In this document: positions 33,237 through 41,219 of the stretch, piece after piece
Numbering within the stretch: the stretch's first letter is position 1
Layout: each line of letters starts with the position of its first letter
NCBI GenBank assembly: GCA_015060255.1
Contig: SUYV01000012.1
Span: 1-44,118 of the forward strand
DNA length: 44,118 nt
Origin: Bacteroidales bacterium
GTDB taxonomy: Bacteria; Bacteroidota; Bacteroidia; Bacteroidales; UBA932
Direction of reading: 5' to 3'
Position numbers and translations under genes: made by a program
The notes under the pieces: generated by a model
Databases searched by the model: none
What the model was told of the DNA's origin: nothing
The model's input: only the letters and a program-made list of their open reading frames with translations

Positions 33237-34637
33237 TTAATGTGTGTAAACGTGTCCTTTATGCTTCTTGCCGTTCTTGATGGCAATCCTTGACGGAGTC
33301 GGGTATTCGAGCTTCTCAAGCTCTGCGACTGCGTCAGAGATGTCCTGGATGAGCATGTCCGCCATGTCTCGTGACATTCCCTGTCGGACTACGATCCTCA
33401 TCACCACCATGTCCTCGATGTCTTTTGGCATCGTATAGGCCGGCACCATCCATCCTCTCTGCATGAGCTTGTCCTGGAGATCATAGAGTGTCCACTTTGC
33501 TTTCTTGTCATATTCTTCGTTCAAGGTCCATATGAACAGAGGATTGTCCAGATGCTCCGAATAGTTTCTGAAGCAGTCCATCTTTCCGATGGTGTCATGG
33601 CAGTATTTTGCAATCGCCATCGAGTTTGAATGGATTTCCCTGTATCCTTCCATGCCCAGATGTATGAAATTGTAGTATTGCGCAAGTATCTGAGCAGCAG
33701 GGCGTGAGAAGTTCAGGCCGACTTGTGTGATGTTCGCTCCAAGGTAATTCACGCTGAATGCCATCTCTTCCGGAAGATACTTCTTGTCCTTCCATATGAC
33801 CCAGCCTAGGCCAGGATATACGAGTCCATATTTGTGACCTGAAGTCGATATCGAATATACCCATTTGAGCCTGAAGTCCCATTTCTTGTCAGGGTCGAGG
33901 AACGGCAGGATGAAGCCTCCTGAAGCAGCATCCACATGCATAGGGATGTCGAATCCGGTTATCCTGTTGTACTGCTCGAGGGCATCATTGAGCGCCTCGA
34001 TGTCGTCGTTCATACCTGTCCAGGTCACGCCTGCGACCGGTACTATGCATATTGTATTTTCATCACACATTTCTATTGCAGACTCAATGTCAAGAGTCGG
34101 ATGTTTGTGCGTGATCGGGACAGTACGCATTTCTATCTGCCACAACTGGCAGAATTTCTCCCATACCACCTGATATGCCGTGCTCATCACCAGGTTCGGC
34201 TTGTCATACGGCTTTCCCTGCGCCTTCCTGCGGGCGCGCCATCGCAGCCATGCTGCGACGCCGCCCAGCATGCAGGCCTCGGAAGAGCCGATGCCCACGG
34301 CTCCCGTCTTCCATTCCGCCTCTTCCGGCGAGTTCCACATATTCGCCACCATATTGATGCATCTTCCGCACATCACAGCCACTCTCGGATATTCTGTCTC
34401 GTCGATGTAGTTGATGCCTACAGCCTCGTTCATCAGCTTTGTTCCGTACTCATCCATATATGTCGTTACGAATGTAGCGAGATTAAGACGCGGCTGCGTC
34501 TGGGGGAAAGTCTCATCCTTGACCATCTGGTAGGCGATGTCTGCGGGAGTCTTGTGTTCGGGTATGAATTCCGACGGTGCAGGCTCTCTCATCTCCTGTG
34601 ATCCGAAGATTTCGGTTTCATTGTATTTCGTGTCCAT
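33237..34637 (-). CDS. gadB: Glutamate decarboxylase
   Basis: The PLP enzyme that converts glutamate plus a proton to GABA and CO2. The PLP lysine is Lys269 in STSGHKYG, with HVDAASGG just before it; 466 residues is the length of bacterial GadB. The protein ends KGHVYTH; E. coli GadB has a C-terminal His involved in the pH-dependent closure, so a similar gate is possible here, as inference. First gene of gadBC. A hairpin at 34665-34695 separates it from the upstream phosphoesterase; I found no exact promoter between. Confidence 0.95.
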   Translation of the reverse strand: MDTKYNETEIFGSQEMREPAPSEFIPEHKTPADIAYQMVKDETFPQTQPRLNLATFVTTYMDEYGTKLMNEAVGINYIDETEYPRVAVMCGRCINMVANMWNSPEEAEWKTGAVGIGSSEACMLGGVAAWLRWRARRKAQGKPYDKPNLVMSTAYQVVWEKFCQLWQIEMRTVPITHKHPTLDIESAIEMCDENTICIVPVAGVTWTGMNDDIEALNDALEQYNRITGFDIPMHVDAASGGFILPFLDPDKKWDFRLKWVYSISTSGHKYGLVYPGLGWVIWKDKKYLPEEMAFSVNYLGANITQVGLNFSRPAAQILAQYYNFIHLGMEGYREIHSNSMAIAKYCHDTIGKMDCFRNYSEHLDNPLFIWTLNEEYDKKAKWTLYDLQDKLMQRGWMVPAYTMPKDIEDMVVMRIVVRQGMSRDMADMLIQDISDAVAELEKLEYPTPSRIAIKNGKKHKGHVYTH

Positions 34638-34651
34638 AATTTATAATTATT

Positions 34652-34695
34652 AAAAATCAATAAAGCCCGTATGTCACAAAATGTGCCATACGGGC
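34652..34695 (-). terminator. Terminator of the metallophosphoesterase gene
   Basis: A 9-bp stem (34665-34673 with 34687-34695), extended by an inner CACA/TGTG helix, is followed on the minus strand by TTTATTGATTTTT. Confidence 0.78.
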
Positions 34696-34722
34696 CTATG
34701 GAATGCCGTATTGTAAGGGTGT

Positions 34723-35718
34723 CTATTGAGCTTTCAAAGTGATGACGGTTATCTCCGGTCTTGCTCCGATCCTGAACGGAACGGTGCATCCGAGGCCTAT
34801 GTTTATATAAAGAGTCTGTCCGTCCCGGTCGTATCTTCCGTCAGTTTCGACGAATGAGACTGTTGCGGGAGTCCATCCGAATATTCTTATCTGAGCTGCA
34901 TGAGTGTGGCCAGAAAGCGTGAGCTGAATGTCAGTGTCGGGGACAACTTCACTGGTCCAGTGGCTCGGGTCATGCGAGAGCAGGACGCGGAAGCCGTCGG
35001 TGCCTTCCATAGCTTTCTTCAGATCGCCTCTGCTGATGGTCTTGAAGCCCTGGCTGCTGCAGTTTGTGTTGTCCACGCCTATGAATGTGATCCTGCTGCT
35101 GTCGTTCGACTCGATCGTGATGTTCTCATTTCTCAGCAATGTCCATCCTAATGTGTCCTTCTGGAATCTGACCAGTTCTTCCAATGCCTTCTCCCTGTCC
35201 TCTCCATGCGGGAATCCGTATATCAGAAAATCATGGTTGCCGAGAACGGACAGGACACCATGTCTTGATCTGATGCCTTTCAGCGTCTCTTTATACGGCT
35301 CCGCCTCTTCCTTTCCTATTGTGACCATGTCGCCTGTGACGCATATTATGTCAGGGGCCTGGCTGTTGATTTCAGTCACGACCTTTTCAAGCTTTTGTGG
35401 GTTGTCATCGAATGTCCCCAGATGCAGGTCGGAGATGTGTACAATCTTGAATCCGTCGAATTCCTTCGGGATATCCTTGTGGACGTACTCCATATGCGTT
35501 GTCCGGAAATGCCATCTTCCTATGAAATATCCGTATGCCATCGCGCCCCAGAACAGCATTACCAGCGTCAGTGCTGCGAGGCCGAAGTACTTGTATGGCA
35601 GACGGAAATGTCCGACCTTGCTTATGATCCAGCCTGTCAGCCATATTATATGAGGGAGAAGTGCGAGCACTATACCTCCCGCTATACAGAAGAATAACAT
35701 CATTTTTGAAGCTGTCAT
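34723..35718 (-). CDS. Membrane-anchored metallophosphoesterase
   Basis: A 331-residue protein with N-terminal membrane helices (at about 10-30 and 45-68) followed by a calcineurin-like domain. All metal motifs are present in order: HISDLHLG, VTGDMV, LGNHDF, LSHDP and SGHTHAAQ. Family members include YkuE-type and UDP-diacylglucosamine-type lipid phosphoesterases; the membrane anchor and GHTH ending fit the YkuE/YpbG group, but the substrate is not shown. It is monocistronic between the divergent DUF1349 promoter and its own terminator. Confidence 0.87.
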   Translation of the reverse strand: MTASKMMLFFCIAGGIVLALLPHIIWLTGWIISKVGHFRLPYKYFGLAALTLVMLFWGAMAYGYFIGRWHFRTTHMEYVHKDIPKEFDGFKIVHISDLHLGTFDDNPQKLEKVVTEINSQAPDIICVTGDMVTIGKEEAEPYKETLKGIRSRHGVLSVLGNHDFLIYGFPHGEDREKALEELVRFQKDTLGWTLLRNENITIESNDSSRITFIGVDNTNCSSQGFKTISRGDLKKAMEGTDGFRVLLSHDPSHWTSEVVPDTDIQLTLSGHTHAAQIRIFGWTPATVSFVETDGRYDRDGQTLYINIGLGCTVPFRIGARPEITVITLKAQ

Positions 35719-35721
35719 GTC

Positions 35722-35752
35722 TTTGTTTAGTTTACGATGCTTTGTATCTTTG
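35722..35752 (+). promoter_or_regulatory. Consensus promoter of the DUF1349 gene
   Basis: TTTG (35722-35725), a 19-nt spacer, TATCTTTG (35745-35752): a full match at both elements, 30 nt before the ATG. Confidence 0.7.
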
Positions 35753-35782
35753 CAAATCTAATGAAATTAACGTTTATCTGAT

Positions 35783-36433
35783 ATGAAAAATACATTTATT
35801 GCAGCATTGTTCATGCTTGTCCCGATGTATGTGTCCGCTCAGACACTGGACAGGATGCAGTGGTTCAATGAGCCTGAAAACTGGTCAGTCAAGAATGATG
35901 TCCTCACTATGGATGTGACTCCACAGAGCGACTACTGGAGGATTTCTCACTATGGTTTCACAGTCGATGATGCTCCGTTTCTTTATACATTGAGAGGAGG
36001 GGAATTCGAGGTGAAGGTAAAGATCTCCGGCGAATACAAGGTGCGTTTCGACCAGGCCGGCCTCATGCTCAGGATTGATGAGGAAAACTATATCAAGACC
36101 GGCATCGAGTACGTTGACGGCAAGTATAATCTCAGCGCAGTGGTGACTCACAAGACCAGCGACTGGAGTGTCATAACACTTGACAAGCCGGTGGACTATA
36201 TCTGGATCAAGGCAGTCAGGAGACTTGATGCTGTCGAGATCTTCTATTCATTCGACGACAAGGAATATGTCATGATGCGCAACTGCTGGCTGCAGGACAA
36301 TACTCCTGTGATGGTAGGCATGATGGCCGCCTGCCCTGACGGAAACGGCTTCAAGGCCAAGTTCGAGCACTTCCAGATCAAGCATCTTCCAGATGCCCGC
36401 AGGGTCGAGTGGCTGAAGAAGAATCAGGAATAA
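35783..36433 (+). CDS. DUF1349 family secreted protein (concanavalin-like fold)
   Basis: A 216-residue exported protein: signal peptide MKNTFIAALFMLVPMYVSAQ, then a domain matching DUF1349 (YesU-like), whose members have a jelly-roll lectin/glucanase fold. Typical segments are FEVKVKISGEYKVRFDQAGLMLRIDEENYIK split at the DQAGLMLR core, and the FSFDDKEYVMMR region. A carbohydrate-binding role is inferred. It has a strong promoter, is monocistronic, and overlaps the convergent oxidoreductase gene by 10 nt at the 3-prime end. Confidence 0.83.
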   Translation: MKNTFIAALFMLVPMYVSAQTLDRMQWFNEPENWSVKNDVLTMDVTPQSDYWRISHYGFTVDDAPFLYTLRGGEFEVKVKISGEYKVRFDQAGLMLRIDEENYIKTGIEYVDGKYNLSAVVTHKTSDWSVITLDKPVDYIWIKAVRRLDAVEIFYSFDDKEYVMMRNCWLQDNTPVMVGMMAACPDGNGFKAKFEHFQIKHLPDARRVEWLKKNQE

Positions 36434-37407
36434 GACTCATCGTACGGATATCTCACACCCCATTCCTTTCTGAGATCATCCATCTGTTTCATAATGCTTA
36501 TGGTTTCCTCGTGCGGCATCATAGGGGATTCCATAAGCTTTTCTTTTATGCACCTGCGGCATTCGATCACCTGATATTCATATCCGTTGACCATGTCGTC
36601 ATCCTTGGTGTATCTCTGCACAAGCTCATAGTTTCTGTATACTTCGACGACCTCCGGACAGTTGATGTTGTCGATTCTGATATAGCCTTCCGTTCCGCTG
36701 ATTATGCCTTGTCTGTCATTCAAGCAAAGCGCTCCTGACTGGAGATTTGCCATCTTCCCGTCAGCGAATGAAAGTGATATGCTTTCGTGCATGTCCATTC
36801 CTGAAGGCCCCAGGTGGCAGTTCGTCACGGTCTTGACTATGTCTGTTCCGAAATACATTCTGGCGAAGTTCAGGGTGTAAACTCCGAGGTCCAGAAGCGC
36901 TCCTCCGCACAGGTCGCCGCGGACTATCCTCTCCTTGTTCTCCATCATATAGCATAATGTCGCAGTGAGGACCCTCGGCTCTCCTATGATACCGCTCTCC
37001 ATGATTTCCCTGACCTTGTGGGAGAGTGGCATATATCTGGTCCAGATCGCCTCTGTGATGAACAGACCTTTGCTCCTTGCTGTCTCGATAAGCTTCTCCG
37101 CCTGCATGGCATTGGCCGTGAAAGCCTTTTCCACAAGGACAGGCTTTCCGTGTTCCAAGGCAAGCATAGCATGGTCATAGTGATGCGAGTGCGGAGTTGC
37201 TATATAAACCAGGTCAACAGCTGGGTCGCAGACCATCTCTTCATAGCTTCCGTATGCTTTGCCGATGTCATGCTCTGCTGCAAATGCCTCTGCCTTTTCC
37301 CATGTGCGTGAAGCGATTGCGTATATTTCTATATCCGTAAACGGGGCAATAGCATCGCACATTTTCTCTGCAATCCATCCAGCACCTATGATACCGATTC
37401 TGAACAT
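36424..37407 (-). CDS. Gfo/Idh/MocA family NAD(P)-dependent oxidoreductase
   Basis: A 327-residue dehydrogenase. The Rossmann GIIGAGWIAEKM start, the PHSHHYDH segment and VLVEKAF (the EKP-like catalytic Lys region, here EKA) place it in the family; the second half is the C-terminal dimerisation domain. Substrate unknown. It is the last gene of the minus-strand cluster, 4 nt after the free-methionine sulfoxide reductase. The Pro of the common EKP motif is replaced by Ala, which is also seen in other members. Confidence 0.86.
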   Translation of the reverse strand: MFRIGIIGAGWIAEKMCDAIAPFTDIEIYAIASRTWEKAEAFAAEHDIGKAYGSYEEMVCDPAVDLVYIATPHSHHYDHAMLALEHGKPVLVEKAFTANAMQAEKLIETARSKGLFITEAIWTRYMPLSHKVREIMESGIIGEPRVLTATLCYMMENKERIVRGDLCGGALLDLGVYTLNFARMYFGTDIVKTVTNCHLGPSGMDMHESISLSFADGKMANLQSGALCLNDRQGIISGTEGYIRIDNINCPEVVEVYRNYELVQRYTKDDDMVNGYEYQVIECRRCIKEKLMESPMMPHEETISIMKQMDDLRKEWGVRYPYDESYS

Positions 37408-37411
37408 ATTC

Positions 37412-37861
37412 TTAACCTATTAATGAGACGATTTTCTCAAGCCATTCTTTGTCTGTATGGTCAAAAGTATTGAATTCCGTGCTGTCGATGTCCAGCACGG
37501 CGATAACCTTTTTGCCGTGAAATATCGGGACCACGATTTCGCTGTTTGAAGCGCTGCTGCATGCTATGTGACCGGGAAACTTATGCACGTCCGGCACAAT
37601 GACGGTTTCAGCCCTTTCCCAAGCCGTTCCGCATACACCCTTTCCGAACGGAATCCTCGTGCATGCGACCGGTCCTTGGAAAGGTCCCAGAACCAGCTGT
37701 TTTGATTCCTGCTCCACTCGATAGAAACCTGTCCACCAGAAGCCGAACTCCTCATGCAGCAAAGCCGCCACGTTCGCCATATTGGCAATAATGTCGCTTT
37801 CACCCTCGACAACGGACTGTATCGTCCTGAACACTTCCGCGTATTTTTCTTTCTTGTTCAT
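37412..37861 (-). CDS. msrC: GAF-type free methionine-(R)-sulfoxide reductase
   Basis: A 149-residue GAF protein that reduces free Met-R-sulfoxide. All three cysteines of the family are present: C67 (VACTRIPFGKG), C77 (GVCGTAW) and C101 (IACSSASNSEIVVP); the last motif is diagnostic. It lies 4 nt upstream of the Gfo/Idh gene and overlaps the preceding gene by 4 nt (ATGA), so translation is coupled. It forms part of a cluster that also holds MsrA, suggesting shared control under oxidative stress. Confidence 0.92.
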   Translation of the reverse strand: MNKKEKYAEVFRTIQSVVEGESDIIANMANVAALLHEEFGFWWTGFYRVEQESKQLVLGPFQGPVACTRIPFGKGVCGTAWERAETVIVPDVHKFPGHIACSSASNSEIVVPIFHGKKVIAVLDIDSTEFNTFDHTDKEWLEKIVSLIG

Positions 37862-38505
37862 TTCTGAAGTTTTGCTAATTCAGTGATGTCTCTACATTCT
37901 ATGGCCGCTTTGTGATAGCCGTTCTTGGATACGGCAATCATTGCGTCGGCGACTTCGCTCATTCTGTTCCACATGCCGATGAGTTTGAAGAATGGATACA
38001 TTGCCCAAAAGGCATACTGCATTTTCTGGATGCGTTTCTGGCCCTTGTACCGCCACATGATGGCCGGACGGAAGTTATATGCTCCCTTGAACGGCATGGC
38101 AACCAGCGCATCTTCAGTGCTTTTCTTTATGCGCACCCACATCTGCCTGGTGTTCTTGTAGTTGCCTGCGCCGCTCAGATATACGAATGTCATATTCTCC
38201 TTCGGACCGACAACGTCGGCAAAATGAAGAGGGATGTCATGGCTTATGCCGACATACTGTTCTTCCTTGAGCCCGACGCTGCTGATGCCTGCGATGAAGA
38301 ACACTGCATCATATCCCTGAAGCTTCGAATCCCCGGCTTCAAGGTTCATGAAGTCCGGCACTATATACTCTTCAAGTTTCGGATGAACATGTCCGCATGG
38401 CCTTCTGCTGACGCTGAGGACCTTTTCAACTTCAGGATTGTCAAGGCATGAAAGCATGATGCCTTCGCCCACATAACCGGTTGTTCCTGTGATGATGATT
38501 TTCAT
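37858..38505 (-). CDS. NAD(P)-binding Rossmann protein (epimerase/YybE-like)
   Basis: A 215-residue short-chain-dehydrogenase-like protein with the GTTGYVGEG nucleotide loop at residues 7-15. The segments VLSVSRRP and YLSGAGNYKN resemble the NmrA/HIM1-type (atypical SDR) group used in Bacteroidetes annotation. The usual YxxxK pair is replaced by a less standard arrangement, so catalysis is uncertain. It follows the HD-MsrA-AlkD gene by 15 nt and overlaps msrC by 4 nt. Confidence 0.75.
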   Translation of the reverse strand: MKIIITGTTGYVGEGIMLSCLDNPEVEKVLSVSRRPCGHVHPKLEEYIVPDFMNLEAGDSKLQGYDAVFFIAGISSVGLKEEQYVGISHDIPLHFADVVGPKENMTFVYLSGAGNYKNTRQMWVRIKKSTEDALVAMPFKGAYNFRPAIMWRYKGQKRIQKMQYAFWAMYPFFKLIGMWNRMSEVADAMIAVSKNGYHKAAIECRDITELAKLQK

Positions 38506-38520
38506 AGTGTGTTTACTGTA

Positions 38521-40158
38521 TTATTTTCTCATTAACTCTTTTTTCTCCTCGACGCTGAATTTCTCGATTGCATAGCGTAGGGTAGTGCGCGGCATAGCCC
38601 CTTTGTTGGTGTTCAAAAATGACATGAGGAGGGCTTTGTCACGTTTGCCGACCTCGCGGAGCATCCAGCCTACGGCTTTCTGCATCAGGTCGTGTTTTGT
38701 TCCGAGGAAGATTTTCGCAAGTTCGATGGTGTCTGCGAATTGTCCATGACGTATGAGCATCAGTGTGGATACGACTGCGATGCGTTGCTCCCACATGACC
38801 GGAGATTGTGCAAGAGTGTATAGCACGCTATGATCTTGATGCTTGACCAGATAGTCTCCCAAAATGTATGGTGCGGAAAGGTCCACCAGGTCCCAGTTGT
38901 TGATGCCTTTCAGGTGTGTCAGGTAGAATTTAACGGCTGCTTCAGGATCCTTTTTATATTTCTCGATGAGGATGAGCAGGGCGCAGAGCCTGCATTCATG
39001 CCATTCGCTTTCAAGAAGGGCCTCGATGAGCTCGTATGAGGCTTCTTTGTGGGCCTTGGCCACCTTGCGGGTCTCAGGTACTGTGACTCCGAGGAACTTG
39101 TCGCCTTCTCCATATTGGCCTTTGCCGGTCTTGAAGAAGCGTGGCAGTACGATCTTTTTCTCTTCGTCCGATGCTGCTATAAGATTGCGCATGATCTCTC
39201 CATAGTCCTTTGCCAGTCTGAGGGTAGACAATGAAAGATGGCAATATCCTTCGGGATTTTTTACGAGGTAGTCCTGATGATATTCTTCGGCCGGATAGAA
39301 GGACTTCAATGGCCCTTTTTCTACTGCCAATGGCTCTCCATAGGCCTGTTGTACCTCTTCATATACCTTCTCAACGTCGGCTCGATCCGCCTCGTCGATC
39401 CAATATATTCCGGTCCTGTACCTTGTGCCGCAGTCATTGCCCTGACGGTTTATCGAAAGGGGATTGATTGACCTGAAGAAGAGGCGGCAAAGCGTCGCGA
39501 GGGATATGATCCGGTCGTCATATGACACCTTCACGCACTCCACATGTCCAGTTTGGTCGGTGTATACCTGCTGATACGTCGGTTCCGCGAGGTCCCCGTT
39601 GGCATATCCGGTCTCAGTCTCGATCACGCCTTCAAATGATCCCATATAATGCTCTGTTCCCCAGAAGCATCCGCCTGCGAAGTAGATATGTTTCATGTTA
39701 GTTATATGCCGAGCGGCGTATACTGAATATACCGGCTCTCCGGTCAGTTTTTTGTAGGCCTTGAGATACTTCTTCAGACGCTTGACGTCCTTGTCGCTGA
39801 GATAGGGGAGGCGGCGGATGTCCATGTTGTCCGTGAGATCATTGATTTTCACAGCAACGGCCAGGGGATTCTTCTTCACCCTTTCAATGAAGTCGTCGTA
39901 ATTTTCGTTCTCAGAAGTCTTTGTGACGCATCTGAGTGCATCAATGACCTCCTTGGAAAAGCCTTCCGCTTCCAGTGCCTCAAATGTCCAGTCTCCGTCC
40001 TCAACGACGTCGTGCAGAACCCCGACGATCTTCTCCTCCTCGGTCTTTCCCATCTCCATCACACGAAGAGGATGGCCTATATAATCCCTGCCAGCTTTAT
40101 CAAGCTGGCCCTTGTGTGCCTCTGTAGCAATCTGTATGGCTCTTTCAAGTGTGCTCAT
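38521..40158 (-). CDS. HD phosphohydrolase - MsrA - AlkD-like DNA glycosylase fusion
   Basis: One uninterrupted 545-residue frame holds three enzymes. Residues 1-153: an HD domain of RelA/SpoT type, with His15, HP at 29-30 and LHDVVED with HD at 49-50. Residues 155-318: methionine-S-sulfoxide reductase A, with the catalytic Cys164 in AGGCFWGTEH and the GTRYRTGIYW segment. Residues from about 321: an AlkD-like HEAT-repeat DNA glycosylase with all four key positions: Trp422 and Asp426 (NNWDLVDLSA), Arg459 (WEQRI) and Trp498 (KAVGWMLRE). Each domain looks complete. Met155 and Met323 begin sequences that look like native starts of the last two domains. It is second in a cluster with YdeI-like, an SDR, msrC and Gfo/Idh. 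No promoter motif was identified. Confidence 0.88.
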   Translation of the reverse strand: MSTLERAIQIATEAHKGQLDKAGRDYIGHPLRVMEMGKTEEEKIVGVLHDVVEDGDWTFEALEAEGFSKEVIDALRCVTKTSENENYDDFIERVKKNPLAVAVKINDLTDNMDIRRLPYLSDKDVKRLKKYLKAYKKLTGEPVYSVYAARHITNMKHIYFAGGCFWGTEHYMGSFEGVIETETGYANGDLAEPTYQQVYTDQTGHVECVKVSYDDRIISLATLCRLFFRSINPLSINRQGNDCGTRYRTGIYWIDEADRADVEKVYEEVQQAYGEPLAVEKGPLKSFYPAEEYHQDYLVKNPEGYCHLSLSTLRLAKDYGEIMRNLIAASDEEKKIVLPRFFKTGKGQYGEGDKFLGVTVPETRKVAKAHKEASYELIEALLESEWHECRLCALLILIEKYKKDPEAAVKFYLTHLKGINNWDLVDLSAPYILGDYLVKHQDHSVLYTLAQSPVMWEQRIAVVSTLMLIRHGQFADTIELAKIFLGTKHDLMQKAVGWMLREVGKRDKALLMSFLNTNKGAMPRTTLRYAIEKFSVEEKKELMRK

Positions 40159-40176
40159 CTATTTAAATTTACGTTC

Positions 40177-40536
40177 TTACAATTCACACCTCTGCTGTGC
40201 GATTCCTTCATAGGCACGCCTTCCGGCAGGTGTCATGAGGCCACGATCCTCGAGGTCAATGCATCTGTCCATATTGAGCTTGGTCCAATGACTGTTCTTT
40301 CTTCTTGGAGACAGCCTCTGTGCCAAGCGGCCGTCTGGGAGTTTCTTCAATGTGCTGTCAATCCATCCGAAACACAAGGCTTCTTCCACAACATCAACGT
40401 ATGGAAGAACTCCCGCCGGTGGAGTCCTGCTCCGGCTCACGACAACCCAGCACTCCTTCTCCCTGGAATGATTCTCCTCCAGCCAAGCCCTGAGCTGCGA
40501 CCGGTCAGAGTATTCTAATAGTGTGGTGATTTCCAT
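40177..40536 (-). CDS. YdeI-like protein (short form)
   Basis: A 119-residue protein whose CFGWIDSTLKKL and QRLSPRRKNSHWTKLN segments match the YdeI/OmpD-associated family (roughly 190 residues in full form), so this is a short version lacking the C-terminal helical part. Members are linked to stress and antimicrobial-peptide survival in enterobacteria; no biochemistry is fixed. An AGGAGAG Shine-Dalgarno-like stretch precedes the ATG, which is unusual in this lineage. It starts the repair cluster, 18 nt before the fusion gene. Confidence 0.78.
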   Translation of the reverse strand: MEITTLLEYSDRSQLRAWLEENHSREKECWVVVSRSRTPPAGVLPYVDVVEEALCFGWIDSTLKKLPDGRLAQRLSPRRKNSHWTKLNMDRCIDLEDRGLMTPAGRRAYEGIAQQRCEL

Positions 40537-40553
40537 GTTCTCTCCTAGACTAT

Positions 40554-41219
40554 TTATCTGTTTAACCTCCTCAGTCTTGACGCGATGCTCTGCTTGTACA
40601 TCTCTTTGTCTTCGTCATCAAGAAAGGACATATCTATAACTTCATTGAACTTTGGAAGTAGTTTCTGGTATTTTGCAACCATGTTCTCGAAGACCTTTGG
40701 CGCAATGCCTGATGTTTCCATTGCCTTTACGAAGTCTGCTTTCTTGATACGATTCTTTTTTGCGTTGAGAGTTAGAGCCAGCTCTTCATCATCCTTAGGA
40801 TTAACCAAAGTTACATTCAACAGGATATGCTGGTGTGAGACCCCATTTGCCTTTAGGCGTATAGAGTGAGAAGTTCTTTAGATGCATGTCGTTGTTTCCC
40901 ACTAGCCAGCAGAAGAATACCTGTTCATAGAAGTCTGCAAGATCGAGAAGTGGTACGTACGAGTATTTCGCTATGACCTTTGCAATCTGCTCATATGAAC
41001 TCTTGTATTTATACTCAGTCTGTCTTTCGGTGAGCTGACACATATCCTCCATCGGAATTTTATCACCATCTGCTGAACGGTCGATTCTTTCGTCAGATAT
41101 CCAAGTGTGCCATCCTTGAGGCGGATCAATGTATGTGGAACGACTTTGATCTTGGCGATTTCTGCCAAGTGCATTGTCATATATTCCCGAAGCAATTTTA
41201 CATCAATCCTCAGAGCCAT
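40554..41219 (-). pseudogene. hipA pseudogene (two frameshifts, N-terminus missing)
   Basis: Three overlapping frames read as one HipA kinase C-terminal part. Frame 1 (from about 41192): YMTMHLAEIAKIKVVPHTLI...GYLTK; a one-base loss in an A run (ACGAAAGAATC instead of ACGAAAAGAATC, near 41090) shifts to frame 2, RIDRSADGDKIPMEDMCQLTERQ...GNNDMHLKNFS. A second shift near 40832, consistent with loss of two bases, enters frame 3 (NVTLVNPKDDEELALTL...). The GNNDMHLKN active-site segment is intact but the N-terminal domain and start are absent, so no toxin can be made. The 5-prime break coincides with the end of the DUF2971 gene. Confidence 0.82.

Noticed and set aside
40801..41052. An independent 83-residue gene
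   Set aside because: It is the middle section of the hipA pseudogene, bounded by two frameshifts.
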